Shown here: positions 61,440 through 64,000 of the stretch, piece by piece | How positions within the stretch are numbered: position 1 is the stretch's first letter | Layout: each line of letters begins with the position of its first letter | Origin: Siphonodentalium dalli | Taxonomy: Eukaryota > Mollusca > Scaphopoda > Gadilida > Siphonodentaliidae | Assembly: GCA_032622095.1 (NCBI GenBank) | Contig: CP136063.1 | Span: forward strand, 83,739,980-83,803,979 | Direction of reading: 5' to 3' | DNA: 64,000 nucleotides | Notes under the pieces: model-generated | Database searches by the model: none | The model's input: only the letters and a program-made list of their open reading frames with translations | Told to the model about the DNA's origin: nothing | Program-made: the position numbers and the translations under genes

Positions 61440-64000
61440 CCTTTCGACCAACGCCCTATATAGGATGGAGGATGGAGGAAAAAGAGTTCGCCTTTCACCA
61501 TCCACCTTCACAGTAGTCTGCATATCCGTAGCGGTTTTTGGAGAATTAACATCAAACTTATATTTCTTTTTACCCTCTTTCTGATATTGTTATCGGGCGA
61601 CATAGAGACCAACCCAGGCCCTCCCACTCACTCGAAAAATGTTCCTAATTCCATCTCTATCTTTCATTACAATGTAAGAAGTATCCGACACAAGTTAGAA
61701 AAGATAATTGACTTGATCAACGAATTCGACGTTCTCTGCTTTACTGAGACGCATCTTGATCCAGCATATTCCTCCGAACATTTAGAAGTCAATGGATACT
61801 GTTCCCCTATTCGAAAAGACCGAGACGCGTACGGGGGTGGAATATGTGTCATGTTTGCTGACCATGTTATTTACAAAGAAAGATTTGACCTAGAATTCGA
61901 CTCCTCGATTCTCTGGTTTGAAGTATTTGCTAAAAAATCTCACATGATTATTGGGGTATCATACAGGTCAGACCAATTTTGTAGCCATAATTATTGGGGC
62001 CTTCTGGACTCCTCAATTTCTGATGCACTTGACATCTCTGAAAATATAGTACTCACTGGAGACTATAATTCTAATTACCTCGTGAGTACCTCCAAAATAA
62101 AGCTAATTTCCGACGCATATAGCTTGGTAAATGTGATAAAAGACCCAACAAGAGTTACCAGTAGGACTAGCACACTACTCGATCCTATTATTATCAGTAA
62201 ATCACTTCATGTCTTGGATTGCGATGTTTTAAACCTCGGAGTTTCAGACCACTTGGGTGTTTATGCAACAATATCTTTCGACTGCCCCACAGTCTCCGCT
62301 TTCCAGAGAAAAGTATGGAATTACAAATAAGCTAATTTCCAGCGAGCGAACTGCTTGCTAAATGATGTACATTGGGAAGACCTAATCAACGCGGCCCCTG
62401 ATATCGATTCGGCGGTCAAAATATTCCAATCTACTTTCCTATCAATCATGGACAGAAATATACCACAACTTAACGTGACAATCCGCCCCAAAGATAAAAT
62501 TTGGTTCACCTCGGAGATTAGAATAGAGTTACGCAAGCGAGATAGACTCAGATCAAAGGCGTTAAAAATCAACAACCAAGTTTCATGGCGGGCATATAAA
62601 CAATCAAGGAATAAAGTTAATAACATGAAAAAATACGCCAAAATAAAATTTGATGATAATTTGGGAGACAGAATAAAAGACTCCCCAAACCCCCGTGATT
62701 TCTGGCAGCTTGTTAACCATCTCCTAAATAAAAAGAAAGTGAACAATATCCCTCCTCTATATAGCGCCACTTGAACCATAAATGCCAGTGGGAAATCATA
62801 TGCGTCAGATGATTCTGAAAAAGCTAAAATTCTAAATATGAGCTTCATATCAAACTCCACTATAAACGATTCTGCGCATACCCCTCCCCTCTTTCACACT
62901 CGAAGCAAAAAGCTGATGCCAGAATTGTCTTTTGTGGAATCAGATGTTGAAACAGCTATCAAATCTTTAAAATTGAATAAAGCTCATGGCCACGACGGAA
63001 TCAGTGTCAGAATGCTCCACGAAACTTCAAGTTCAATATCAAAGCCGTTAGTCCTCCTATTTAAGAAATCGATCAATAGTGCGAAATTCCCAGAAATATG
63101 GAAACTAGCTAATGTTATCCCAATTTTCAAAAAAGAAGACCCCGCTGACCCCAAAAATTACCGCCCGATCTCATTGCTACCATGCCTAGCCAAAGTCTTT
63201 GAGAAGGTTGTCTTGAAACAGATAAGTGCCTTCTTCTTAGAAAATAAACTCTTGTACTTTCACCAATCCGGATTTCTCTCTGGTCACAATACCACATACC
63301 AATTAATAGACCTATACAACAATATCTGTCAATCTATCGATAAAGGCCTCTTCACATGCGGCATATTTTGTGACATATCCAAAGCATTCGAAAGAGTATG
63401 GCACAAGGGGCTGATTTACAAACTTCAACGCTACGGTGTGGAGGGTCAGACATTACAATGGATCGAAGACTATCTATTAAACAGAAAACAAAGAGTCCTG
63501 ATAAATAATACCTTTTCCAGCTACGATGTTATCTCCGCAGGAGTCCCCCAGGGATAAATTATGGGCCCTTTTTTATTCCTCGTCTATATAAACGATTTAG
63601 CAGATAATATTGACTCCATCACGAGAATGTACGCAGATGATACTTGTATTATGAGCAGCCACTGGGATCTGGATGAACTTTCTAAAATTATGAATAACGA
63701 TTTGACGAAAATAACGACCTGGTCAAAAAACTGGCTCGTGAGCTTTAACCCAACCCAAACCGTAGGTATGTCTTTCTCGTTGACCCCACCCTCTCCAGAA
63801 ATACCAAACCTTAAATTTATAAACGACCCTATCAGCTTTGTGGAATCTCATAAACACCTTGGTCTTGAACTACAACAAAATCTAAACTGGAACATTCATA
63901 TAGAAAGTACAGTGAAGAGGATCGCCTCTCGTCTGGCCCAGTTGAGGCGATTTAAATATCAACTCGATAGAAAAACGCTCGAAAAGATATACAAAACTTA
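61440..64000 (+). pseudogene. CR1-like LINE, 5' part, running off the window
   Basis: The long frame from about 61464 carries, in order: a hydrophobic stretch (KLIFLFTLFLILLSG), a 2A-like DIETNPGP, an AP endonuclease domain (FHYNVRSIRHK, FTETHLD, GDYNSN, VSDHLGV), a linker, and a reverse transcriptase (NYRPISLLPCLAKVFEK, FCDISKAFERVWHK, AGVPQG, catalytic MYADDTCIM at ~63627-63653, SHKHLGLEL). It would copy itself by target-primed reverse transcription in the nucleus. In-frame stops at 62328-62330, 62772-62774 and 63555-63557 interrupt it, but there is no frameshift across 2.4 kb, so inactivation looks recent. No in-frame ATG precedes the 2A motif. An ATG at 61465 in another frame, open to 61581, suggests a small indel near 61540. 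The 3' end lies beyond 64000. Confidence 0.93.
61599..61622 (+). other. 2A-like ribosome-skipping motif
   Basis: Codons read D-I-E-T-N-P-G-P, matching the D-x-E-x-N-P-G-P consensus of 2A peptides; skipping would occur between the final Gly and Pro. It sits directly after a hydrophobic, signal-like segment. 2A-like N-termini are known in CR1-type LINEs of marine invertebrates. Confidence 0.9.

Overview
The window is eukaryotic, AT-rich and almost entirely non-coding. It has no ribosomal RNA, no credible tRNA, no bacterial-type operons and no complete host gene. Several features point to a mollusc, probably a bivalve or gastropod: the GGGAGATAACTCT motif at 33.8-34.0 kb, frequent ACATGTA strings, CR1-like LINEs with a 2A-like N-terminus, and many invertebrate-type miniature elements. 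This taxonomic call is inference from pattern memory; the species cannot be named.

Layout. 0-7.5 kb: a 1.15-kb non-autonomous hAT-like element with an 8-bp target duplication (1271-2420), a 32-bp satellite (2844-3352), bare AT-rich DNA, and a field of imperfect TAGTCA/TGACTA dyads. 7.6-20.4 kb: a foldback palindrome, a dead Crypton-type tyrosine recombinase on the minus strand (8164-9556), a TA-flanked mariner-like miniature element (9966-10532), a 133-bp palindrome, a head-to-head repeat pair, and a 1369-bp Mutator-like element with perfect 102-bp inverted ends and a 9-bp target duplication (15890-17258). 21-27.6 kb: two candidate coding exons of one unknown minus-strand gene (27452-27584, then 21642-21799). 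Their 5.65-kb intron holds a 130-bp palindrome, 26 copies of an 88-bp hairpin satellite and long 28/33-bp arrays. A 43-bp minisatellite starts exactly at the second exon's splice donor. 27.6-37.4 kb: LINE fragments, dyad-containing repeats, a degenerate ~40-bp repeat block carrying a 5'-inverted LINE, and another TA-flanked miniature element.

37.8-57.4 kb is the most striking part, with three insertions nested inside each other. The outermost is a foldback element whose arms contain degenerate ~40-bp tandem repeats. Inside it lies a 5'-truncated LINE. Inside the LINE's reverse-transcriptase ORF lies a 13,597-bp, nearly perfect palindrome (40742-54338): two ~6.7-6.9-kb arms around a 3-bp centre, flanked by a 6-bp target duplication (accgtc). 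Removing it with one duplication copy restores the LINE frame. No transposase, polymerase or integrase is visible in the arms. The 6-bp duplication and the AG...CT ends recall Polinton/Maverick elements, so this may be an extreme non-autonomous relative or an undescribed giant foldback family.

57.4-64 kb: motif-bearing DNA, a triplicated ~170-bp unit, a degenerate repeat field, and the 5' part of a CR1-like LINE whose first ORF carries a 2A-like DIETNPGP motif after a hydrophobic stretch. It runs off the window end and has three in-frame stops.

No functional gene network can be described. The window is a mobile-element and satellite landscape with, at most, part of one host gene.
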